DNA from: Rotaria sp. Silwood1
Taxonomy: Eukaryota; Rotifera; Eurotatoria; Philodinida; Philodinidae
NCBI GenBank assembly: GCA_905250075.1
Contig: CAJNOP010000058.1
Span: 242,242-306,241 of the forward strand
Reading direction: 5' to 3'
DNA: 64,000 nucleotides
Part shown: piece by piece, positions 22,171 through 33,678 of the stretch
Numbering within the stretch: position 1 is the stretch's first letter
Layout of the letters: the number at the start of each line of letters is the position of its first letter
The notes under the pieces: model-generated
What the model was told of the DNA's origin: nothing
Databases searched by the model: none
What the model saw: only the letters and a program-made list of their open reading frames with translations
Made by a program: the position numbers and the translations under genes

Positions 22171-24274
22171 CGGTGGCGTAGCCAGGCTTGGGCCATTGGG
22201 CAATTGCCCAATAGCTTAAAAGTTATTGCCCAATAGTTTTTTGGAAACGATAGCAGTTGCCCGATGATAACAAATCTTGATACATGTGTGTTCGAAGACT
22301 TCAGTGATGTTAATTTAATAATTTGTCTCCTATAGTGATTTAATCAATTGATCGAGAAAGATCAATTGACGATCTTTTCCATTAAACCAATGACCGCAAT
22401 AATTATAATTCAATCGTATTTTTTTTCAAAACTCTCGATATTTCACTTAAATGCGTTGATGTAAAAGATGGCTGCATGTTTAGCGGCCTTTCTGAGCATA
22501 TAAAATCATATCAAACGTAAACAACTGAAACAATCTAAGCCAAACACTGATGCCGTGAGTGATGACATGGCTCTTGCAGCTTAAGAATTAAAAACCTGTA
22601 TGAGCTAGATAGAATATGTAAATAAAAAACTGCTTCAATGTGTGAACGAAAGGAGAGTTCCAACCAGTAGTGTCTTTTTCTTTATCGGTACCGACAACAG
22701 TAGAGGGGACCAGACCGAGCATGAATCATTCTTAATTTTTTTGACCTTATAACAGGAAAATCAAATCCATTAACTACTCATATCTGTCTTCCAATCAATG
22801 CAATGATGCGATACAAGTCATCTTATAGTATTCTTTGCTGTTTATTTCTATAAGTTTTCCTGCACTATAACATTTGTTGGTGAACAGAAAACTTCATAGC
22901 ACTACAAATACTGTATTGGCCTTTCTCATTCCTTAATTATTCATCAGATATGGACATCATTTATTAATCGTCCATGGAATCTGCTTTCACATCACATTTT
23001 CTTTATTGTCTTTCATTTTTGTGCGAGACATGTCCTAAAAATAATAAGGGAGACACGAAAATCTATGATAACCAACAGTTTTGAATAACTATCCAGTTTT
23101 AGTATAACTTGATATAAGAGTGAGTTAATAGAATACACCAAGAATTTTATGATGAATTCTGACTAATGAAGTAGTCTGGTTCATCTTTCTTTACATAAAT
23201 AGTCTTCGAGATCAATAAAAAGTGTTTGATATATGAAAAAAACACTTATGCTAATTGTTTGGAGAAAAAAAGATGCGAAAATTCGAAAAAAAGCTTTATA
23301 TCGGCTGGTAAAGAAATGCTGCATCTATCAGTGTGTATACCGATCGGTAAAGAATTCTTCACCGAACCTGTCGTTAGCCGTTATAACTCTGCTTATTTGT
23401 CCTTTTCTTGAAATATCGGCTGGTTCAGATTAAATGGCAATGTCTTTATTTTCTCTTTTTCATTTTATTATGTTAATAGTTTCTTCTAACTTTTTACCAA
23501 AAGATGTGCCGTGGAACGCTCTACAAAATGGCATATTTCGATTAACTTTGATAGCTTTCATTGTCTGATAAAAGCTTAGAAAGCTGTTTTGAAAAACTAA
23601 TGCAACTTTCTAAAAGAGCTTTTGGGCGTAATATTTCGAATGACGTATATTTCACGAAGTAATTAATCGGTGATTTGGACGAAACTGATGTTCATAGACA
23701 ATTGAACAGCAAAGTCGCCTCACATACACCTTCGATTCTACTACTATGTAGAATAAATTCGTTCAAATAACAGATTAGAAATCACTAATCCATGAAATGT
23801 AGGTTATTCGATATATGATGCCCAAAAGCTCTTTTAGAAAGTTGCATTAATTTTTCAAAACAGCTTTCTAAGCTTTTATCAGACAATGAAAGTTATCAGA
23901 GTTAATCGAAATATGCCATTTTGTAGAGCGCTTCGCAACGCATCTTTAGGTAAAAAGTTAGAAGAAACTATTAACATCATAAAACGAAAAAGAGAAAAAA
24001 AGACACCGCCATTTAGTTTAGACCACACGATAAAATATTGAAATATTTGAAAGTCGAAGAGTATATTTGTGAACCAGTACTAAAAAAAGCGAGAGAGCTC
24101 CTCTTAGTTGACGGTAACAAAATTCTTTTCAATAAACGTTGGCTTTTTGTGATGGTTATGAGTTTAAAAAAAATTATAGCTCAGTTGACTTTGAATTGCC
24201 CATTACTGCCCAGTGCTCAAAATAATTTAGCTTGGAAACGGCCCATGACTCAAAAATTCCTGGCTACGCCACTG
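22171..24274. mobile_element. DNA transposon remnant with GTGGCGTAGCCAGG termini
   Basis: CGGTGGCGTAGCCAGG at 22171-22186 and CCTGGCTACGCCACTG at 24259-24274 are inverted copies matching at 15 of 16 bases. TIRs of the form CAGTGGCGTAGCCAGG are familiar from hAT-like elements in many animals. Just inside each end lie related inverted blocks rich in TTGGGC/GCCCAA. No intact transposase frame exists in the 2.1 kb, so the copy is non-autonomous or dead. The flanking 8-mers ATAAAAAG and ACAAGAAT match at five of eight places, too weak to prove a target duplication. A foldback of about 620 bp occupies its right half. Confidence 0.75.
23410..24033. repeat. Long inverted repeat (foldback) inside the TIR element
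   Basis: Arms 23410-23643 and 23799-24033 are reverse complements over about 230 bp with scattered differences. Examples are AAAAGCTTAGAAAGCTGTTT against AAACAGCTTTCTAAGCTTTT, and TTGGGC near 23620 against GCCCAA near 23820. The 155-bp spacer is unique. It could be a nested foldback element or the original inner arms of the host element. Confidence 0.85.
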
Positions 24275-25201
24275 ACAAGAATACTCTATTTTTTTTTGTG
24301 ATATTTGATCATTCTTCAACTAATATGAGAATAAAATTTCAATAAGAACTGTTTGTTATAATAGCAGACGGTAGCAGCTGATCAGATTACTGTCGATAAG
24401 TATTCTGTTTCTGCTTTCATACGAAGAAAAAGACAAAAGTTTAACCTTTTGCTACAAGAAAGACCATAGTTGATAGTTTAGAAAAAAAAACATTTATTAG
24501 CAGGGGTTATGAGCTAGACATTAAGACGCATGATTAGGTTTAAAGTAAGATAAAAGCCTGCAACAGATAATATACCAAATAGCGCTTAGTATATACATTT
24601 TTCGAGACTCACAGAAATAATTTTTCGAATAACAAAATCCATTTTCTTACACTTTCGTGTTTGCTTTACAACGTGACAGAAATGTTTATTTCGAATTTTA
24701 GAATAAATACTTCATACCTGAAGTGGTGTATTACGTGGACAACTCGAACTTTTCTCCCTTATTCGACACAGGAGAAAAGCGCTCATGCTCATGTGAGCGT
24801 GGACTGCATACCCTTATTTTGTACGATAAGCTGTTGCTGAGGTTTATAATGTTTACATTATAGAGCTGAAGAATACAATTTAACATAGGCAGATTTTTGA
24901 ATAAAGTACATTATCCAAATGCTTCATTGAAAAGGACTTATTTCATTATAAATCTGTTCTTTTTGTCTATTTATAGATCTCATTGTAGAAGTATTTGAAT
25001 ATTTATTTTGAAGCTTTAATTAAATACATTTAGAGTCAACTGGATATTGATCATTAATAAACAGAAATACATATTGATTTAAAAAGCACGAACAACAACA
25101 ACAACAACAAGTACAATATTCATTTACAATGCATACGATTAGAATATTACAATAGATAAAAAGAAAGTTTTTCAAATTGTTTTGATTATATTTCAGATAG
25201 T
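24275..25201. other. Intergenic
   Basis: No gene. Bases 24770-24800 have a small CGCTCA/TGAGCG hairpin in a GC-richer patch, and 25090-25110 is a (CAA)n run. The 3' end of the minus-strand gene at 25202 lies at the right border. Confidence 0.45.
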
Positions 25202-25542
25202 TTAACGTTTGGATATATCACGTGGTCTTATTCTAGTAATAGTAGCCATCGAAGGTTGTGTTTGCAATACTTGAAATTGAGGACGTAAACGTCGAGGTAA
25301 TATATCCATTAAACCTTTAACAAATGTTTTACGAAATAAATGAGATGTTAATATTGAAAGATAAAATGATTTAACATTATTTATATNNNNNNNNNNNNNN
25401 NNNNNNNNNNNNNNNNNNNNNNNNNNNNNNNNNNNNNNNNNNNNNNNNNNNNNNNNNNNNNNNNNNNNNNNNNNNNNNNNNNNNNNATTGATTTTGATAC
25501 TTGTACAACATCAATACGATGTTCAGTATTGTTCAATGCCAT
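25202..25542 (-). CDS. Possible 7TM receptor, both ends around a gap
   Basis: On the minus strand ATG 25542 opens MALNNTEHRIDVVQVSKS, which runs into the 100-N gap. After the gap the frame continues to TAA 25202-25204 with about 60 residues. That part contains NNVKSFYLSILTSHLFRKTF and a basic C-terminal tail (PRRLRP). The aromatic end of a helix followed by L-T-S-x-L-F-R-x-x-F resembles the TM7/helix-8 junction of rhodopsin-like GPCRs, a large class in rotifers. If so, the gap hides most of a receptor of around 300 residues. This is an inference from a short motif; it may equally be another membrane protein. Confidence 0.4.
25387..25486. other. Assembly gap (100 N)
   Basis: Exactly 100 N; the true length is unknown. 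It interrupts the minus-strand coding sequence. Confidence 0.99.
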
Positions 25543-28500
25543 CTTACTGACAGACTAAAAAAAAATTGAATGTCTTATGTAACGATTATAAAATATATAT
25601 TATATATAAGATGTTATTATATGTCTGGATTAGTGTGGATTTAAAATAATGATGCAGAGAAATTAATAACAATATTAGACGGGGACACAGATACTTTTTT
25701 GCTTGAAAAGGGGTTGTTTTTTGATATTATTTCACTTTAATTATAGTTGTCACATTAATTGGTTTAACTAGCACACAAAATACTTGATGAGAATAAAAAC
25801 ATATACCCACAACGAGTAAATATACAATTTATCATGTTATCTTGAAGTAAGATTTCTGTTTAACGAGATAGTAAAGCGACTATGATTATACCAAAATTGT
25901 TTCAATTATTTTTTGACTTGCTTTTTATATATATATACACGATTTTTACTGAATATTATAGTTCAAGATGAAAACATTGTTATACATTCTTATTGTGTAA
26001 TTCATTATTAGCTTAAGTAGATCATGCAATTAACCTGAAAACGTTTTTCTTCGACAAATCCGAATAAAAGAGATTAAAATGCCTCAAGGGGTCTGGAAAT
26101 GAAAAACAGAACGACAGTGAACTATTTATTCCGCTGTTTTTATTTCACGAATGGCATGGCTTGTAAATTAAGATCAACATTTTTTCCTAAAGATAGTTGA
26201 GCGATTAAATCAAAATAAAAGAATTAGTCTAGGACGAGCATTTAAGTATTTCAATTATAAGTCTCTACGTCATAGGTTCATTTTATTTATTTCATTAGGC
26301 CATTAGAAAAACAATTCTACACATTTTTCTTCTATGAATTTCATTCAAAAAAAAATTGTGTTCCAATACAGTAAGTATTAGTACTTATTGATAGTTTTAA
26401 TTTTAGGCTTGGCTTGGAGTTTTCCCACTATTTCTGAACAGATTCAAAGGATTTGTGTTTCAACGAAGATGTAAAAGTGTTATTGAGAACATACATCAAG
26501 TACCTATCTCAGTTCTGTTACCTTTCAAATAATAATAATCACTAACAATAATAACAAAAATAAAAGCTATTAGTGTAATCCTTGTTGGATTAAAATATGA
26601 AGCATGATGTTAGCAATCAAACGGCTAATGAGAACTTTACAAATAGACATTTGGATTGTAGAACAAAAAAAACAGTTATCTGAAATTCAATTGTGTTTCA
26701 TAATAATCTTAGAGCAAAGTTTAGTTTTGTGCCTATGTATGTGATGGTAAGTGACGGTACTAAAACATTGTTGAGATGTCTGTGGCGAAGACTGAGCATT
26801 TTTTATGGGTCAGTCACGATCTGGAGGAGCGTAAGTTGCCACAATCATCTATCCTAATGAAAAAAGTAAAGTTGCTATCAAAACTGATGCAATAATCATA
26901 GCAGTAAATTGATCTCATTTAGAAGATAGAATTAATCATCATATTCCATTGTACAACAAAGAGCTATTGATCTTAAGAACAAAATCAACACATTCATTAC
27001 TTGTCGACGAATCAAAAGAATATTTCAATAACGAAAAATAGTTGACATACGAGTTTTTTGCTCAAGATAGATCATAATAACGGCATATACAAATTAAAGT
27101 ACGAAAATTGGTCGTAATGATTAAACGATTGACCCATGATTCTGTATTCAATTTAAAATGATTACAAATTTTTGATGCCCGAGTACATGAATAAGTAAAT
27201 CTATAAATTGTGAACATGATTCAGATATTAGTTATTAGAGATTTTTTAAACAAACGAGAAACCATCGAAAGAAAAAATGTCAAGAATAGACTCACTAGAA
27301 AATATATAGACAATATATTGTCGATATTTCTCCATTGACTTGTTTTTCCAAACGGCTTTATTCAACAGTACTCTCTTCTTTTTAATCTCAATCAACATTG
27401 ATTCATTCCTCACAAAGAAAGAATGTTACTAAACAAAAAAATAAGAATGAACAAATCAAATACATTTCGTAGGAATAATTTTATTCTCATGCTTGATCAC
27501 CTATTTAATCTTTTAAATAATCTTCTTTTGCACAACATATGTAAAGTTAAACTATCAACTAAAATGGTGACACAAAGTTTAACAACAATGTATTTTTGAC
27601 TTTTTTTGTAATGTTAAGCACCTAGCTAATACAGCCTTCTAAAAGTCGGAGAGGGTAGTTTTCAGGTTTCAAAAGACTTTCTCGAACCTCTTTTTAACAA
27701 TATTACTCTAAAAAAAATAGATTGAGGGATCAGCGCATTTTGCTACCACCTTTCTTTAAAACTCTAAAGGCATTACAAAAACAAAACAAAAACGAAATTT
27801 ATTAAGAAAATTGACTAAAAACACTTCTTTTTTCGGTTCATCTAATACTTAACTTTGTAAGAGAATGTTGTGGAAAATGCGGCGATCCAACCTTTTGTTC
27901 AGAATTTCGTGCTCTTCAAAATGTCACTCTTAGAAATATAGCTTCTGAGATCTCAAAACTACTTTGTCAAATTTTCTTTTTTAGATACCTTGCAAAAGAA
28001 CGTATCAAATACAAAATTTCATTAAATATTGAAATCACTATCTGAATTTGAGCCAGTATCAGTTCGTATCATGGACTGAGACTTCTCGAAATGAGAAAAC
28101 AAAAACTTTCACGAATAATATGTATGAATTTATTACTCTATCTACAACCAAAGTGTTTTCTTCATCCATGTATAGAAATTCTAATAAAAAGTCAAAAGAT
28201 TCAGTACTAAATCGTTTCAAAACCTGACTACTTCAATGTAGCACTCAACATCTATTTTTATAAAAAAAAAAAGAATGCTGAGTAAAAAAAATTTCATTTT
28301 ACTTTAATACTCTCTGTTGTTAAAATCTTTTTCTGACTAATGTCATAACTATGCTAAGCTGGATAAGAGAAAGAAATTAGGTAGCATAATAGTATTAATC
28401 AAGACAAATCCATGAAAGAATTGTTTGTTTTTAACTACTAAAGAAGAATGGATGAGCTTTTTGAGAATCAAATTAAAACAAAAAGAAGTTAAATATAAAA

Positions 28501-29137
28501 GTATATTCATCATTTTCCTGTATCATAAGAAACAATATAATCCATATTTATTAATAACTAGCGAACTTCAAAATTATTTCATATTCCAAAATAGATGATA
28601 GAGTTTTATAAGACAGTTATTTAAATATAAAATAGTTTAATTGATACATTTCTTACTTTGATGTTTTTCGAAATATGAAGATTTTATTAAAACAACCATT
28701 AAATCTGACCCATCCCTGGAAGAAATTTGACAAGTCACAAAGAAAAGTCTACACAAATAAGTTGAACAATATAAAATAATATTCTTATAATTCTAATTCT
28801 TTTTTCTATATATTTAATCAATAGTTATTATTAAACTCGAAGGCTTAGTATGCAGAATAGATTTAAAGTTGTATTTTTCTAATATATTTACATATTTAAT
28901 ATACAGAATAAAATCACTGAATTATAGTTATATTCAAGTGCAAAACTATGAGCGAACATTGAAAAGAATTTCATAGTTTATATTTAGAATAAAACATCAA
29001 AAAGAACTTATTTCAAGTATTAAAGTTTTCTTTATAGATTCATTATTTTTGGCTAAACAATAATAATGTGAAGAATATATCTCTACTTTTGATGTTAAAG
29101 TAAATCTATCTAATCTAAATATAACAGAGATAGCCAA
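25543..29137. other. Long intergenic region
   Basis: About 3.6 kb of AT-rich sequence in which no coding exon series, RNA gene or clear mobile element could be supported. Bases 27600-28100 are mildly GC-richer (AAAGTCGGAGAGGG at about 27640 recalls the block beside the poly-C run at 57398) and may be old transposon sequence. Confidence 0.45.
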
Positions 29138-30143
29138 ATAACGTACGATGCAAAAGTACTGGCACAAAATGTTTACCATCCATTTCTCTTCGATAGACAG
29201 ATGCTGAAAGAAAACGTTTCTTTTTTACCAAAAGATAGAGCTTTTTCTCCTTTTTCGAATCGTATATAACTTATTTTTATAACACGTTTTTAAATGGAAC
29301 GACACAATAAAAATGAGAGATACTCTCAAAACATATCGGCACTTTTTGTGGAATTTAGAAAAACAGCGGAAGATGTCGGTTCCTATATTTCTTCGATAAC
29401 TCTTCAATAAACATGTTTGGAAAATAAATTTTTATTATCAGTTGATAGGAAATTTTCTTCTCATTCGAATGGTGTATGATTTATATTCGTCACACATTCA
29501 TGAGTGAAATGAGACAAAGAAGAAAGACAAACACTGGCGCAATAAAATTGCAATTTTTATATAAATTCGTCAAAAGCATCTTGCTAGACCATAATTAATT
29601 TGATCTTTCCGTACTCATTAAAGGGTCCTTGTAAAACTGTAGTTACTTCGCCTTTTATGAATTCGTTAAAAAAAGCTTGTAGAACGATAGCTAATGATAC
29701 TTAACTACCATCCATAAGACGTTTTCGACTGATTCACATAAAAGTTGCAAGTTTTTTGTGCAAGTATTTTTCTTTCTTATTCCTCTAATTACATTTACGT
29801 ATGTGTGGCAAATATAAATCATACACCGTTCGAAACAGGAGAAAATTTCCTATCAACTGATAACAAAATTTTCTTCTTAGAGCGTATTTATAGAACAGAT
29901 ATAAGGATCAACATTTTGGACGTTCTTTTACAGAAAAAATGCGGATATGTTTTGAGAGTATCTCTCTTTTTTATTGTGTCGTTCCGTTTAAAAATGTGTT
30001 ATAAAAATAAATTACATACGATTCGAAAGAGAAGAAAAAGCTCTATCTTTTGGTAAAAAAACAAACGTTTTCTTTCAGCACCTGTCTATCCAAGAGAAAT
30101 GGAGGTCAACATTTTGTGCCATTACTTTTGCATCATACGTTAT
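29138..30143. mobile_element. 1-kb palindromic foldback element
   Basis: ATAACGTACGATGCAAAAGT at 29138 mirrors ACTTTTGCATCATACGTTAT ending at 30143. The arms stay alignable inward through AGAGCTTTTTCTCC / AGAAAAAGCTCT, ACTCTCAAAACATATC / GATATGTTTTGAGAGT and GATAGGAAATTTTCTTCTC / GAGAAAATTTCCTATC to about 29600 and 29690. Each arm is therefore about 460-480 bp with a small unique centre near 29600-29690. No transposase is present. The frames seen on both strands are mirror translations. No target duplication was evident. Confidence 0.88.
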
Positions 30144-31120
30144 ATTTTAATCATTTATATTCATGATGAAGTTTCATATTATTAAAGGAAAAAAAAATAC
30201 ATATCTAAATTGTTTATTTCTTTCTGGAAAAAAATTTTGTTTCGTCTTCACTAATAAACTTGTATATATAACGCTGTAGAAATTTATAAATAGATAATAT
30301 GTCAATGTAGGAACTTTATTAAACTATAAATATAATTTTTATAAAAATCTGAATTTTGTTTAATTTCATATCGTTGGTATTGACATACCGTAATTCCTCC
30401 TTATTTCTCTAAGCATGTAATCATCAATTGTTTAATATTTAATTATTTTTTATGGTTTTGGATCGTCTTATCAGTGTCACTGCATTGAATAATGAGTTTT
30501 TTTCTACAATGAATTTGATTTTAACAATAAATTTGTCACTAATAAAGTTTTTACTCTAATGTTTTACTGAATTGCTGGACTATTTCATGAAATTTTCACT
30601 ATGTTTAGATGGGGATTGGCGCATATACATTATGAATCATTTGCTTTCGTTTTCTTTGTATGTTTCTGAATGCAATTGTTTTCTTATGATATATAACAAG
30701 ATGTCATCAAAAAACAAACGATTTCTTTTTTTTTTTGAAACATTAAGTTTTATTTATTTTTAATAACAAATTATATCGGACTTTGTATATAAAATTTTCT
30801 CACCATTAAAATCCAAACTGATCATTTATCCAACATTGTCTTCTCTATCTAAATGGATGTTCATGAATAAGCTAAGAGAAAAATCATCATCAACAATTGA
30901 AAATATTTCCTATTGGTTATTTCATTAAATATGAATTGTTTCTAAGTAAAATACTTTGTGCTTTCTAATTATCTTCTTTCTTTGTGTATGATATATATAT
31001 ATGATTGAAAAACAAAAACAAAAAAAATTTTTTTCTTTTAAAATTAATTTATTTACAATGAAAAACAGCTATTCATTTGTTTAAGTTCGTTATCCAACAT
31101 TAATGAATTTAGAAAATAGT
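30144..31120. other. Intergenic before the histone cluster
   Basis: AT-rich, no gene supported. A 63-codon open frame at 30572 is hydrophobic low-complexity sequence without support. Confidence 0.5.
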
Positions 31121-31136
31121 AGCCCTAAAGAGGGCT
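31121..31136 (-). terminator. Histone 3' stem-loop of H2A
   Basis: On the minus strand AGCCCT-CTTT-AGGGCT forms a 6-bp stem with a 4-base loop, 52 bases after the stop. It is preceded by CCAAC as in animal replication-dependent histone mRNAs, where SLBP binds and the end is cut without polyadenylation. Confidence 0.93.
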
Positions 31137-31187
31137 GTTGGGTTTTAAGATATTTTTCTTAATGTTATTAAATTAGGTCAAGCATAT

Positions 31188-31764
<577 letters not shown>

Positions 31765-32016
31765 TGTGTCTTGATTTGTTTTTTTACTTGACGAAAAAAT
31801 GTAGAATTATCGAATATGATATAAAGTGAAATGATGTTTCAACTTAACTATATATATGTCTATCTAATGAACAACTTTTTTAACCAATCAAATAACAACA
31901 CTAATGATTGGCTGTTGAACTAACAAACGAATAGTACATATAATGTGTATATAAATATAAGGAATGAAAAAAATATATATTTCTTCTTGATATTCAATCG
32001 TTCAAATTTTCTCAAC
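31765..32016. promoter_or_regulatory. Shared divergent H2A/H2B promoter
   Basis: The 252 bp between the two starts contain a TATATAAATA box at 31948-31957 for H2B (about 60 bases before its ATG) and a TATATATAG box on the minus strand near 31849-31857 for H2A. CCAAT boxes lie at 31883-31887 (plus) and about 31907-31911 (minus). The near-symmetric layout predicts co-ordinated S-phase expression. Confidence 0.8.
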
Positions 32017-32400
32017 ATGCCACCAAAAACACCGTCGAAAGGTTCAAAAAAAGCTGTTACAAAAACATCAAAAGGTTCGTCTGGTACTAAAGGTACCGAT
32101 AAAAAAGTCAGACGTAAACGAAAAGAAACCTACTCAATTTATATTTACAAAGTACTTAAACAAGTTCATCCAGATACTGGTATATCATCAAAAGCTATGT
32201 CAATTATGAATTCATTTGTTAATGATATTTTTGAACGTATTGCTGCTGAAGCAAGTCGTTTATCACATTATAATAAACGATCAACAATTAGCAGTCGTGA
32301 AATTCAAACAGCTGTTCGACTTTTATTACCTGGTGAACTTGCTAAACATGCTGTATCAGAAGGTACAAAAGCTGTTACTAAATATACAAGTGCTAAATAA
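32017..32400 (+). CDS. Histone H2B
   Basis: 127 residues from ATG 32017; upstream in-frame codons are leader. A Lys-rich N-terminal tail of about 35 residues ([16 protein letters not shown]) is followed by the conserved core: [20 protein letters not shown], the S[18 protein letters not shown] helix and the C-terminal [20 protein letters not shown] helix ending YTSAK. The terminal AVTKYTS region contains the lysine that is ubiquitinated in other animals. No intron, unlike the neighbouring H2A. It pairs with H2A in the nucleosome and is divergent from it on a shared promoter. Confidence 0.97.
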   Translation: MPPKTPSKGSKKAVTKTSKGSSGTKGTDKKVRRKRKETYSIYIYKVLKQVHPDTGISSKAMSIMNSFVNDIFERIAAEASRLSHYNKRSTISSREIQTAVRLLLPGELAKHAVSEGTKAVTKYTSAK

Positions 32401-32443
32401 ACAATTGAATGATCAATTAATTAATTTAATAATAAACCCAAAC

Positions 32444-32459
32444 AGCCCTCTTTAGGGCT
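32444..32459 (+). terminator. Histone 3' stem-loop of H2B
   Basis: AGCCCT-CTTT-AGGGCT, identical to that of H2A, 43 bases after the stop and preceded by CCCAAAC. Confidence 0.93.
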
Positions 32460-33134
32460 ACTATTTTCTTTTTTTTTTTTTTTATATTCACAAATGTTGA
32501 TATTCGTGTTGAAACAAAATGAAAAAGATAATCTTTTTTTCTTTTTTTGATGTAGAAATAAAATCTCAATGAATAACTTTATGAGTTATTATTGAAAATA
32601 TTTTGAATGATTCAAAAATCATATTATAAAAAAGAATAAAAAACAAATTTTCAATGTTGTAAAATTGGGTTTACGAGGCAAGTTCTCAAATTGATTAATC
32701 ATTTTTCAGTCAAAACTATGTGCATCATGTAAAGTCAAATAGGCTATGAATATTCCAAAAAGAACTCAAATGCATTGCTTATTACTGTTGACATAATTTC
32801 AGTTTTCGAGAATATTGATTGATGATTTTTCAAAATAGGTAAACCTTCATTTTAACTGTTGCCTAAAAAAGAGGAGGAAACGTATATTTAGTTATTTGAT
32901 TTCCATGTCTATTTAAAACTACATGACTTTTTTTCTAAGTGCATAGTCTTTAGCTTTATATAACAGTTATCATAAAACTAACAAGATGATGTTATTGTTT
33001 TCTTAGAAAAGTTTTATCCATTTTCTTTGTTAAAATAAGACATATTGTTATATACAAAAGAATGATATATGTTCTTCATAGGTCACACATGGAATATATT
33101 GCACTTAAACAGCTGATTATTCATTTCTCAATTT
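32460..33134. other. Intergenic H2B-H4
   Basis: AT-rich; no additional histone gene (no H3 or H1 motif in any frame). Confidence 0.6.
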
Positions 33135-33200
33135 TGATTGGTCATTAAACGACATTCGTTAACTGACCAACGGGTAAATGTTTCCGATATACCTATAAAA
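33135..33200 (+). promoter_or_regulatory. H4 promoter
   Basis: An inverted CCAAT box (ATTGG at 33137-33141) and TATAAAA at 33194-33200 lie 64-130 bases before the H4 ATG, a usual spacing for a TATA promoter with a short leader. Confidence 0.75.
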
Positions 33201-33224
33201 TGAATGTCAACTAGTATCTACTGA

Positions 33225-33575
<351 letters not shown>

Positions 33576-33603
33576 ATTAAATAAACAAAAAGAAAATCCA
33601 AAC

Positions 33604-33619
33604 AGCCCTCTTAAGGGCT
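33604..33619 (+). terminator. Histone 3' stem-loop of H4
   Basis: AGCCCT-CTTA-AGGGCT, 29 bases after the stop. The stem is the same as for H2A and H2B; the loop differs by one base. Confidence 0.92.
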
Positions 33620-33678
33620 AGAAAAAATTTATTTTATAAATTCAATAATGATGGGCAACCAGGATAAATAAACAACAA

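Noticed and set aside
29225-30056. Open frames with matching KNKLHTIRKRRKSSIFW ends on opposite strands
   Set aside because: Mirror translation of the 1-kb foldback arms.
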